From Modicisalibacter luteus DSM 23508 (GTDB lineage: Bacteria > Pseudomonadota > Gammaproteobacteria > Pseudomonadales > Halomonadaceae), in contig NZ_KB900001.1 of the NCBI RefSeq assembly GCF_000378505.1, forward strand, positions 62,001 through 126,000: a stretch of DNA of 64,000 bases. Reading direction: 5' to 3'. Within the stretch, counting starts at the first letter, position 1, and the number at the start of each line of letters is the position of its first letter. Shown here in pieces: positions 1 to 9,100 of this stretch. The notes beneath the pieces are model-generated. The model saw only the letters and a program-made list of their open reading frames with translations. It was not told where the DNA came from and did no database searches. The translations under genes and the position numbers were made by a program.

Positions 1-53
1 AGTTTCTGTACTTTCCAGTCTATGAATCAGATATCAAGGGGATGTCAAAGTGA
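1..53 (+). CDS. C-terminal end of upstream gene, probably BREX brxA (partial)
   Basis: A reading frame open from the left edge (first full codon at 3) encodes a 16-residue tail ending MSK and stops with TGA at 51-53. The stop overlaps the GTG start of brxB at 50-52, a translationally coupled junction. In type I BREX operons brxA normally sits directly upstream of brxB, so this is most likely the BrxA tail. The identity is inferred from position only, since too little protein is present to recognise the family. Confidence 0.5.
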   Translation, partial: FLYFPVYESDIKGMSK

Positions 54-661
54 GAAAAGACATTTCCAAAATGCCGATGCAGGATCGACTCCAGCACTTG
101 TTCAACGTTGTATCTGGCCAGCGATTCCTGAACAAACAGGGGCTGGGCAATGAAGTGCCTTTCTTCATCTGCCCCTACCGGCCTGAAGAATCCGTCGAAA
201 TGGAGCGTCTTCATCGGCAGCTGGTAAACCGACTGGAGCAGGCGGGCATCCGGATCCTGAGCATCAACCTGTATGACCTGGCCGTTGGCATTTTGAGAGA
301 AAGAGACATCTGGAACCAGGTATTGGAGCTCGAGCCCACGGTCTCAAAGGATCAGCTGAAAGAGCTGTTACAGGGAGTGCTGGATCCGGAAGCTCATTTG
401 GTGCCCGCTATTGCGGCAAAACTCCAGTCCGTTGAGTTTGACGTGCTGTTTCTTTCAGGGGTGGGGGAGGTCTTTCCCTACATACGCTCACATAACGTGC
501 TCAACAACTTACAAAGCACCGCCAAAGACCAGCCAACGGTGATGTTTTTCCCAGGCTCCTACACTCACTCCCTGGAAACCGGGGCATCATTGGATCTGTT
601 CGGCAGGTTGCATGACGACAAGTACTACCGTGCGTTCAACATATTTCATTACGAAGCCTGA
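50..661 (+). CDS. brxB: BREX type I protein BrxB (DUF1788)
   Basis: 203-residue protein, the usual length of the BrxB/DUF1788 family. The sequence is family-like throughout: N-terminal MQDRLQHLF, the central FFICPYRPEE segment, and the C-terminal VMFFPGSYT and YRAFNIFHYEA stretches. BrxB is a small core component of type I BREX with no assigned enzymatic activity; it is needed for phage exclusion and probably acts as a structural partner of the BrxC/PglX/PglZ machinery. The GTG start at 50 is chosen because it overlaps the stop of the preceding frame and no better start follows before conserved sequence. brxC begins 42 bp downstream, so the genes are probably one transcript. Confidence 0.9.
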   Translation: MRKDISKMPMQDRLQHLFNVVSGQRFLNKQGLGNEVPFFICPYRPEESVEMERLHRQLVNRLEQAGIRILSINLYDLAVGILRERDIWNQVLELEPTVSKDQLKELLQGVLDPEAHLVPAIAAKLQSVEFDVLFLSGVGEVFPYIRSHNVLNNLQSTAKDQPTVMFFPGSYTHSLETGASLDLFGRLHDDKYYRAFNIFHYEA

Positions 662-703
662 GCGGACGACATTATTCGAGGCGTAATCATTAAGGGAAGC
701 GCA

Positions 704-3700
704 ATGACATTGAAGAATATTTTTCTAAAGCCCGTTGATCGCCCCATTGAAGGCGTTATCAAAGCCGACGATGAAGCCAGTCTACGCCTCGAAATTGAAG
801 AATATGTACTGACCAACGAAGTCGAGAAACGCCTCGAAGAGTTCCTGGATGCTTACAATAACTACGAGGGAGCGAACGGCGTATGGGTGTCCGGCTTCTT
901 CGGTTCGGGTAAGTCCCACCTGCTCAAGATGCTGGCCCTTTTGCTTGAAAACCGGGAGATGGATGGTGCCTCAACCCTAGATCTGTTCCTTCCCAAGTGC
1001 AGCGAAAATGAGATTCTCCGGGGCGACCTAAAGCGAGCCGTCTCAATACCGGCGAAGAGCATCCTGTTCAATATCGATCAGAAAGCCGATGTCATTAGCA
1101 AAACCCAGATCGATGCACTTCTGGCCGTATTCGTTAAAGTCTTCGACGAGATGTGCGGCTACTACGGCAAGCAAGGGCACATTGCCCAGTTTGAGCGCGA
1201 TTTGGACAGCCGTGGACTGTACGAGCAGTTCAAAGCCCAGTACGAGGCCATCGCTGATCGCTCCTGGCAGAAAGGCCGAGAGCAGGCCCTTCTAGAAGGA
1301 GCGAATATCGCCAAGGCTTACGCCGCTGTGACCGGCGGCGATCAGCAGTCTGCAATGGGTATTCTCGATAAGTACCGCAGCGAATACCGTGTCTCTATCG
1401 AAGACTTCGCGGACAATGTGAATGGCTATATCGAGAAGCAAGCAAAGGAGGGAGACCACAAAGAATTCCGCCTGAACTTCTTCGTCGATGAGGTGGGTCA
1501 GTACATTGCCGACAACACCAAGCTGATGACTAATCTTCAAACCATTGCCGAGAGCCTCGCTACCAAATGCCGGGGCCGGGCCTGGATAATTGTCACCGCC
1601 CAAGAAGAAATGAAAAACGTTGTGGGCGAAATGGGAAAACAGCAGGGGCATGATTTCTCGAAGATCCAGGCGCGCTTTAATAACCGCATGAAGCTATCCA
1701 GCGCGGACGTGGCGGAAGTGATCCAGAAGCGTCTATTGACCAAGACCGAAGATGGTGTCAATCAGCTGTCTGACGTCTACCACGCACAGGCGAACAACTT
1801 CAAAACCCTCTTTGATTTCGCGGACGGGTCGGCCACCTACCGGAACTTCCGGGACAGGGACCACTTCATCCACAGCTACCCCTTCGTCCCCTACCAGTTC
1901 GCGCTGTTTCAATCAGCGATCCAGAATCTGTCGCAGCATAACGCCTTCGAAGGAAAACACAGTTCCGTCGGTGAGCGCTCCATGCTGGGGGTCTTCCAGC
2001 AGGTCGCCATCCACATCGGAAACCACGAGGTAGGCCAGTTGGCCACCTTTGACTTGATGTTCGAGGGCATTCGCTCTGCCCTAAAATCACAAATACAGCG
2101 CGCAATTATCCAGGCCGAGAAACACCTCGATAATGCCTTCGCCATCCGTCTTTTGAAGGCCCTGTTCCTGGTCAAATATGTCAAGGAATTCAAGCCCACG
2201 GTGCGCAACCTCTGTGTGTTGATGCTCGATGCCTTCGACCAGGATCTACCGGCGCTTCGCAATAAGGTCGAGGAAGCCCTGAGCCTCCTGGAGCAACAGA
2301 CCTACATACAGCGCAACGGGGACCAGTACGAGTACCTGACGGACGAAGAAAAGGACGTCGAGCAGGAGATCAAGAACACGGAGGTCGAATCATCGGACGT
2401 CTCGGACGAACTGGAAAAGATCGTTTTCGACTACGTCATCAAGCAGCGCAAGATCCGTTATGACGCCGGCTCCTCCCAGAGCCAGGGGCAGGACTACTCC
2501 TATTCGCGCAAACTGGATGATCGTCTGCATGGGCGTGAGTACGAGCTCTCAATCAACATCATCAGCCCATTTCATGAGCATACCGACACCGAGCAAATGC
2601 TCCGTACAGCCTCAACGTACAAGGCGGACGAGCTGTTTGTGCTCATGCCGTCGGACGAGCGCCTGGTGCGGGATCTGCTCATGTTCAAGCGCACCGAGAA
2701 GTACATCAAGCAGAATATTTCCGTTACCCAGCAGGAAGCCGTCAAGCGGATCTTGAATGACAAGGGCTTCCAGAACCGTGAGCGTGAGGCCAGGCTCCGG
2801 CAGCAGGTTCAGACTCTCATTGGCAAGTCCAAGTTGCTCATCGGTGGCGCGGATGTGGAAGTGGCGAATGAGGACGCCCAGACCCGCATCATTCGAGGCT
2901 TCCATGAGTTGATTTCGCGGGCTTATCCCAACCTCCGCATGTTGCGCGGCGTTTCCTACACGGAAAACGACATCAGCAATTGCCTTAACCGCACAGATGA
3001 TGGCCTCTTCGGTAACGACGCCACGTCTCTGGCGGAATCCGAGCAGGAGGTGCTGGCGTTCATTCAGAGCAACAACCGGGGCGGTGTCCGTACCACCCTG
3101 AAGAGCCTGCTGGAAAAATTCGAGCGCAAACCCTACGGCTGGTATTACGCCGCGATTCTCTGCACCCTGGCCAACCTGTGCGCCCGTGGCAAGGTGGAAG
3201 TTCGTCTGGACGGGAACATCCTAGAGGACAGCGAGCTGGAACGCGCCCTGCGTAATACACACGGCCACGGCAACGTTGTGCTGGAACCACAGATTGAGTT
3301 CACCGCCTCTGAGGTCCGGGCGCTCAAGTCGTTCTACGAGGACTTCTTCGACAGCCCGCCCCGCAGCAGCGAAGCCAAGGCCCTGGGTAAAGAGGCCGGC
3401 GAAGCCTTCCAGGAGATGTACCACGACCTGGATCGGCGGATAGCGCAGGTCGACCAGTACCCGTTTCTTAATGCCTTGAAACCGGCCCTGGAGACGCTGA
3501 AAGAAGTTGCCGGAAAGCCCTACACCTGGCACCTGGCGGAATTGGGCAAGCAGGAAGACCAACTGTTGGACCTGAAAGAGGATGTCATCGACCCCATCCG
3601 CAAGTTTATGGGCGGCTCACAAAAAGACATCTACAACCAGGCTCGGTCCTTCCTGCAGAGCCAGGAGCCCAACTTTATCTATGTGTCTGGAGACGAGATC

Positions 3701-4285
3701 GAGCAGATCCGCACCATCCTGAACGATCCCAGCTGCTACAAGGGGAATCGCATCCAGCAGCTCAAGGGCCAGCTGGATAGCCTACAGGAGCGCATCGATG
3801 AGAAAGTGCAGCAAACCCGAACTCAGGCAGAAACGTCCCTGAAGACCATGCAGGAACGCATGCAAAGCATGGACGAATATCAGTCCCTGCCGGAGCCGCG
3901 CCAGGATGAGCTCAATAAACCGTTCCGTGGCTTGGTCGATTACATCGGTCAGGAGCGTCTTATTGCCGTGATCAAGGACCGGACCCGGTACTTTGAAGAA
4001 GAGGGCTACCAGAGGCTATTGGGCAAAATGGTGGCCCTAGCCAATCAGAAGTCAGCACCGACAGAGGATCCCGAGCAGCCCCGAGGTAGTCAGAAAGAGG
4101 GCCAAAATGGGGGGCAGCCTCATGAAGTCAGGGAATCGCCAGCCGACTATGTTCACACCCGCAACCTTCGTGTCGCTTTCGACAAGGCCTGGTTGGCCGA
4201 CGAGAGTGATGTGGACCGGTACCTGAATGCTCTGCGCGAGGCTCTGCTGATTGAAATCCAGCAAGGCTACAAGGTTCAAATCTAA
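704..4285 (+). CDS. brxC: BREX type I ATPase BrxC
   Basis: 1193-residue cytoplasmic P-loop protein matching the length and layout of BrxC (BREX system P-loop protein). The Walker A motif GFFGSGKS is at residues 64-71, and a Walker B-like FFVDEVGQ lies near residues 258-268. The long C-terminal half is rich in charged helices, including a coiled-coil-like stretch around residues 1015-1075, followed by a low-complexity Gln/Gly/Glu linker before the last 50 residues. BrxC is an essential ATPase of the BREX complex, needed for defence and for PglX-dependent host methylation. It follows brxB closely. It is followed by a 159-bp gap with inverted repeats, the largest spacing in the operon, which marks the edge of an inserted module. 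There is no sign of frameshift. Confidence 0.95.
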   Translation: MTLKNIFLKPVDRPIEGVIKADDEASLRLEIEEYVLTNEVEKRLEEFLDAYNNYEGANGVWVSGFFGSGKSHLLKMLALLLENREMDGASTLDLFLPKCSENEILRGDLKRAVSIPAKSILFNIDQKADVISKTQIDALLAVFVKVFDEMCGYYGKQGHIAQFERDLDSRGLYEQFKAQYEAIADRSWQKGREQALLEGANIAKAYAAVTGGDQQSAMGILDKYRSEYRVSIEDFADNVNGYIEKQAKEGDHKEFRLNFFVDEVGQYIADNTKLMTNLQTIAESLATKCRGRAWIIVTAQEEMKNVVGEMGKQQGHDFSKIQARFNNRMKLSSADVAEVIQKRLLTKTEDGVNQLSDVYHAQANNFKTLFDFADGSATYRNFRDRDHFIHSYPFVPYQFALFQSAIQNLSQHNAFEGKHSSVGERSMLGVFQQVAIHIGNHEVGQLATFDLMFEGIRSALKSQIQRAIIQAEKHLDNAFAIRLLKALFLVKYVKEFKPTVRNLCVLMLDAFDQDLPALRNKVEEALSLLEQQTYIQRNGDQYEYLTDEEKDVEQEIKNTEVESSDVSDELEKIVFDYVIKQRKIRYDAGSSQSQGQDYSYSRKLDDRLHGREYELSINIISPFHEHTDTEQMLRTASTYKADELFVLMPSDERLVRDLLMFKRTEKYIKQNISVTQQEAVKRILNDKGFQNREREARLRQQVQTLIGKSKLLIGGADVEVANEDAQTRIIRGFHELISRAYPNLRMLRGVSYTENDISNCLNRTDDGLFGNDATSLAESEQEVLAFIQSNNRGGVRTTLKSLLEKFERKPYGWYYAAILCTLANLCARGKVEVRLDGNILEDSELERALRNTHGHGNVVLEPQIEFTASEVRALKSFYEDFFDSPPRSSEAKALGKEAGEAFQEMYHDLDRRIAQVDQYPFLNALKPALETLKEVAGKPYTWHLAELGKQEDQLLDLKEDVIDPIRKFMGGSQKDIYNQARSFLQSQEPNFIYVSGDEIEQIRTILNDPSCYKGNRIQQLKGQLDSLQERIDEKVQQTRTQAETSLKTMQERMQSMDEYQSLPEPRQDELNKPFRGLVDYIGQERLIAVIKDRTRYFEEEGYQRLLGKMVALANQKSAPTEDPEQPRGSQKEGQNGGQPHEVRESPADYVHTRNLRVAFDKAWLADESDVDRYLNALREALLIEIQQGYKVQI

Positions 4286-4444
4286 AAGTGCCGACCTAGT
4301 GCTCGCCACATAGGGGCAAGTAAATACGTGCGGTGCACGTAAAACCCGAGCGAATTCGAGCGGCTCACGTATTTTAGTGTCCCAGTGAAGGCAGTAGCCG
4401 ACCGGGTGCTGGGTCAGGAGATATTAAATTAGCGGAAAGCAATA
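4286..4444 (+). promoter_or_regulatory. Intergenic region with inverted repeats between brxC and the ATPase gene
   Basis: The 159-bp spacer contains a 9-bp inverted repeat, AAATACGTG at 4322-4330 and CACGTATTT at 4366-4374. Nested inside are ACGTGC/GCACGT (4326-4331, 4335-4340) and a CGAGCGAATTCGAGCG segment that includes the palindrome CGAATTCG. This is the only sizeable gap in the brxB-brxL operon. It could be an operator or an internal promoter region for the ATPase-nuclease-pglX part, or an attenuating hairpin. No consensus -35/-10 was identified, so the function is inferred. Confidence 0.4.
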
Positions 4445-5611
4445 ATGATAGACCGGCTTGAACTCAAAAACTTTACGTCATTCGGTAATCTGGACATCGA
4501 TTTTTCGCCCAAGATAAACGTGATCATTGGCGAGAACGGTACGGGCAAAACCCACCTGCTCAAGGCGGCTTACGGACTTTGTGCGGGCGCGTCGTTTTTC
4601 AAGCACAAACCGGGTCTCGGTAAAGCTGAGCTCGAAGCGGCATTGACAGCCAAGTTCTTGCGCCTGTTCATGCCTCTAGATGACAAGCTGGGGAAGATGC
4701 ATTTCCACGGCGCCAGGGAACACGCCAGTTTAACCGCACAGTTTGCAGAAGGGCAGAAGGTTAACGCGACCTTTTTCAACAACTCCTCTGAGCTTTCGAT
4801 TAAGGAATCACAAAGCTATGCCAAGTACCGGGCTAAGCCCGTGTTCATCCCAACCAAAGAGGTGCTCTCTCTGGTCAAGGGTATGGCCGACGAAGCACAC
4901 GACCAGAAGACGGTTGAGCTGATATTTGATGATGGCTACGTCGATCTTGCCAAAGCCCTGACCAAAACCAATGACGAAGACCTGGACGCACGAATCAATG
5001 AAGATCCGAGGCTGAATTCGATTATTCCGCAACTGGTCAGCCTGATTGGTGGGCGATATCAGTGGGAAAACGGTGGCTTCTGCTTCCAGCCGGGTGAGTA
5101 CCGGGAAAAGCCCTCCCCTAAACGGACCAATTCCAAATCTGCCCAAGCGTATCAAGACTCCACAGTGACAGAGTTCGTTGCAGAAAGGGGTCGTCAGTAC
5201 TCCAGCAGCATGACAGCGGAAGGCTTCAGAAAGATCGGTATCCTGCACAGGCTGCTGAGTAACGGCGTGCTGTCGCCTGGATCCAGTGGCCCACTGTTTT
5301 GGGACGAGCCGGAGTCGAATATGAACCCCAAGCTGATGAAGCTGCTTGTTCAGGTTCTTCTGGAACTGGCCAGAAATAACCAGCAAGTCATTCTCGCTAC
5401 CCATGATTATGTGCTGCTCAAGTGGTTTGATTTGCTGGCCAACCCAAAGCAGGGACATCACATTCGCTTCCATGCGCTGGTCAACAAGGGTAGCCAAGTC
5501 ACTCTTCAGTCAGCGAATAGCTACAAAGAGCTGGATAACAATGCCATAGCGAACACGTTCGATGATCTGTACGACGAAGAGGTCAAGCGCTCGCTCGGGG
5601 GTAAGGCATGA
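4445..5611 (+). CDS. ABC/OLD-like AAA ATPase, BREX-embedded
   Basis: 388-residue P-loop ATPase of the SMC/ABC/OLD-like class. It opens with the typical LxLKNFxSF strand, then Walker A GENGTGKT at residues 29-36. The C-terminal part has Walker B-like GPLFWDEPESNMNP near residues 280-294, followed by a LATHDY H-loop. No TOPRIM or other nuclease domain is visible in the chain, so nuclease activity, if any, would come from a partner. Its last four bases overlap the start of the next gene (ATGA, 5608-5611), which encodes a small PD-(D/E)XK-like protein, so the two are probably produced together. It is not a core BREX component. Comparable ATPase-effector pairs (PARIS, Septu, OLD-type) are known defence modules, but this pair does not match one I can name. 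Role in defence is inferred from context. Confidence 0.75.
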   Translation: MIDRLELKNFTSFGNLDIDFSPKINVIIGENGTGKTHLLKAAYGLCAGASFFKHKPGLGKAELEAALTAKFLRLFMPLDDKLGKMHFHGAREHASLTAQFAEGQKVNATFFNNSSELSIKESQSYAKYRAKPVFIPTKEVLSLVKGMADEAHDQKTVELIFDDGYVDLAKALTKTNDEDLDARINEDPRLNSIIPQLVSLIGGRYQWENGGFCFQPGEYREKPSPKRTNSKSAQAYQDSTVTEFVAERGRQYSSSMTAEGFRKIGILHRLLSNGVLSPGSSGPLFWDEPESNMNPKLMKLLVQVLLELARNNQQVILATHDYVLLKWFDLLANPKQGHHIRFHALVNKGSQVTLQSANSYKELDNNAIANTFDDLYDEEVKRSLGGKA

Positions 5612-6105
5612 CTCTTCTCTCTGAAGACGACCTGGAATTCGATTTCAGCGATGCCATTGAAGCTGTTCGCTTCGATGACGACTCGCTACATGGGCAGAGC
5701 ACCATGAAGCGAGTTGATTTTATTGCGGAGTATGAGGATCGCTTCGTTTTTTTAGAAGTAAAAGACCCTGATAACCCTGTCGCGGCCAATCCTGAAGCAT
5801 TCAGACAAAAGCTCGTTAGTGGCAATTTAATACCGGACTTAGCGGGGAAGTATAGAGACAGCCTCTGGTTCCGAGCCCTCAGCGGTAAGGCGGGAAAACC
5901 AGTACATTATGTCGTCCTGCTTTCCATGGCCGCTCTCGATCCCGCACTGCTGCTAGCCAAACAAGATGAGCTGCACCGCTGCCTGCCCTTGAATCACAAA
6001 GACTGGTCTCATCCGTTTGCACAGGCATGCGTAATTCTCAACCTGGACCAGTACAGGAAACAATTCGGAACCCATACCGTCCGAAGAAAAAGTGCGGGAG
6101 ACTAA
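5608..6105 (+). CDS. Small PD-(D/E)XK-like putative nuclease partnered with ATPase
   Basis: 165-residue soluble protein, not recognised as a named family. It has a short core resembling the PD-(D/E)XK nuclease fold: Asp37 in the KRVDFIAEY strand, followed 13 residues later by FLEVK with Glu50 and Lys52, then a helical region. That D...ExK arrangement is seen directly; catalytic function is inferred. The start codon overlaps the ATPase stop (ATGA), and the stop is 3 bp before the pglX start, so it sits between the ATPase and the methyltransferase in one transcript. It most likely acts as effector or DNA-binding partner of the ATPase. It could instead be a non-catalytic nuclease-fold adaptor. 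Confidence 0.6.
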   Translation: MTLLSEDDLEFDFSDAIEAVRFDDDSLHGQSTMKRVDFIAEYEDRFVFLEVKDPDNPVAANPEAFRQKLVSGNLIPDLAGKYRDSLWFRALSGKAGKPVHYVVLLSMAALDPALLLAKQDELHRCLPLNHKDWSHPFAQACVILNLDQYRKQFGTHTVRRKSAGD

Positions 6106-6108
6106 TTC

Positions 6109-9100
6109 ATGGAAACATCGAAACTTAAAAAATTCGCCCAATTCGCTCGCCGCAGCCTGCTCGAACAGGTTACAGCCAAGCTCAAGCTGGTTTTAGCCGA
6201 AGAAAGCCCCGCCCGGCGAGAAAGGCCACAGGCAATTAAAAAGCTGGAAGAGGCGATAGCCGAGCAGGGCAAAGAACAGGTTATCGAGCGGGTGGCCTAT
6301 ATCTGGTTCAACCGCTTCTGCGCCCTGCGCTTTATGGACGTGAACCGTTATAACCGCATTGGCGTGGTTTCTCCCGCTGAGGGGCAGTTCCAGCCCGAGA
6401 TCCTGGCTGATGCCAAAATGGGCCATATCGATGCAGAAATGGTGTCGGAGTCAACCTGCCAAAAGATCTTTACCCTGCTGGATGGCAAAACACCCAGCCA
6501 AGATCCGCAGGGGGAAGCCTATCGCCTGTTGGTCGTCGCGGCCTGCAACTATTGGCACAGCGCCATGCCATTTCTGTTCGAACGCATTGACGATTACACC
6601 GAGCTTTTGATGCCGGATGATCTGCTCTCAGGCAACTCAATCCTGGCCTATACCCGCGAAGCCATGACGCCGGATTCCTGTGAAGATGTCGAGGTTATCG
6701 GCTGGCTGTACCAGTTCTATATCTCCGAAAAGAAAGACCAGGTATTCGCTGATCTCAAGAAGAACACGAAGGTTACTCCCGAAAATATCCCGGCGGCAAC
6801 CCAGCTATTCACGCCGCACTGGATAGTGCGTTATCTGGTGGAGAACTCACTGGGCCGCCTCTGGATGCTCAACCGTCCCGACTCTAGCTTAATCGAGCAT
6901 ATGGATTACTACATCAAGCCGGAAGAGCCTGAGACAGACTTCCTGCGCATCGGTAGTCCGGAGGAAATCAAGATCTGTGACCCTGCCTGTGGGTCGGGCC
7001 ATATGCTGACGTATGCATTCGATTTGCTCTATGTGATTTACGAGGAGGAAGGTTACGAACCCGCCGATATTCCGGCCAAGATCCTGGCTCATAACCTGTA
7101 TGGCATTGAGATCGACGAGCGGGCCGCCGAGCTAGCCGCCTTTGCTCTGACCATGAAGGCGCGGGCCAAGCAGCGCCGGTTCTTCCGGAATGCCGTGCAG
7201 CCGAATGTTGTCGTGTTGGAAAATGTGATGTTTACCGACACCGAGATACAGGAAGTGGCCTCCGTGGTGGGCAACAATCTGTTCACCGATGAGTTGCGCG
7301 AGACTCTTGGCCAGTTCGAGCAGGCGAAGAATTTCGGCTCGCTGATCGTACCTAAGTTGCGCGACCCGGCCGAGACGCTGCGAATGGTGGAAGAGCGAGA
7401 CTTTGGCTCCGATCTGTTGCTGAAGGAGGTGCAGGCGCGCGTGGTCGAAGTGCTGCGAATGGCAGAAGCCCTCTCGCCCCAATATCATGTCGTAGTAGCA
7501 AACCCACCGTATATGGGCGGTAGAGGTATGAACCCTAAACTCGATGCCTTCGCGAAAGCACATTACGAAGATTCCAAATCTGATCTCTTCGCTATGTTCA
7601 TTGAAAGGTCAGCAGCTTTGGCACGGAATTTCGGCTTTGTAAGTATGATTACTATGCAGAGTTGGATGTTCCTATCGAGGCATCAGAAGCTTCGCGAGAA
7701 AATTGTCGAAGGCCTTCCTATTAGATCAATGGCGCATCTTGGCACTGGTGCTTTCGACTCCATCGGTGGGGAAGTGGTTTCAACAACAGCATTTGTATTG
7801 GCAAAAAATGGGAAGACCACGGAGCAAGGCAGCTTCGTTGATCTTCGTGATGGAAGATCAGAGGCAAAAAAATCAGAAGCGTTGAGAAAGGCCGCAAACG
7901 GAGAAAGCTCAATAAATATAGTTAGCTCTAAGACGTTTGAAGAAATCGATGGAAAGCCCATTGCACATTGGATATCCGATAAATTCCGGTCATGTTTTAG
8001 AGATCTCAATGCAATCAAGGATGTGTTCAAGCCCGCAGTAGGACTGAACACAGGTGACAATGATCGGTACTTGAAGCAATGGTTCGAGGTAGGGCATGTC
8101 GGGATTTTTTTTCACGCTAACGACCTTCAAGAAGCAGCAAATCGAACCGAAAAGTGGTTTCCCTACAATAAAGGTGGAGGCCACAGGAAGTGGTATGGAA
8201 ATCAAAGTCACGTAATAAACTGGCAATACGACGGCCAAGAGGTCAAGCGCTTCGCGACACTACGAAACAAAGGTAAGCATTGGTCTAGATACATTCAGAA
8301 CTTGGATAAAATGTTTCTGGAATGTGTGACTTGGTCTGACATTTCGACGACCTCGTTCGCAGCGCGTTTTTCTCCTGGCGGTTTTTTATTTGATGTGAAG
8401 GGGTCGTCAGGAGTTCCTCATCGAGCAGAAGACCTTAGCCCTGTATTAAGCCTCTTGTGCAGCAAATTAATGCCCGAGTTCATGCGATGCGTCAACCCTA
8501 CGTCAACCTTTCAGGTAGGTGATTTGGCGCGTGTCCCATACGCAAGACCCAAAGAGCTTCGCAACCTCAGCGCTAATGAACTGCAAACCGTAAAAATTAC
8601 CAAGTCCGACTGGGACGCCTATGAAACCTCATGGGATTTCACCAGACTCCCGCTACTCTTGTCCGACCATCGGGCTGAGACGCTCGCGGCCACTTATAAT
8701 GCTCTTCGTACTCATTGGCAGCGCATGGCCAAAGAGATGCAGAGCCTGGAGGAAGAGAACAACCGTATTTTTATTGATGCCTATGGTCTGCAGGACGAGT
8801 TGACGCCGGATGTAGCGCTGGAGGATGTCACTCTGACGTGCAACCCCCACTATCGTTACGACAACAACAAACGTGAGGAGGAGCTGGAGGCGCTTCTGCT
8901 GGCCGACACAATGCGTGATCTTGTGTCATATGCCGTAGGCTGCATGTTCGGACGCTATGCCCTGGAAGAACCGGGGCTGATCCTAGCCAACCAGGGCGAA
9001 ACTATCGGGGATTATCTGAAACTTATCCCTGAGCCGAGCTTCCCAGCTGATGATGACAATGTCATCCCCATGCTCGATGGCGATTGGTTTACCGACGACA

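Noticed and set aside
4808-5497. 229-codon reverse frame inside the ATPase gene
   Set aside because: It is a complementary-strand shadow of a strongly supported coding gene, with no recognisable domain or ribosome-binding site.
4445-6105. PARIS (AriA-AriB) within BREX
   Set aside because: The ATPase is plausible for AriA, but the partner is only 165 residues and shows a D...ExK pattern rather than TOPRIM/DUF4435 features, so I did not name it PARIS.
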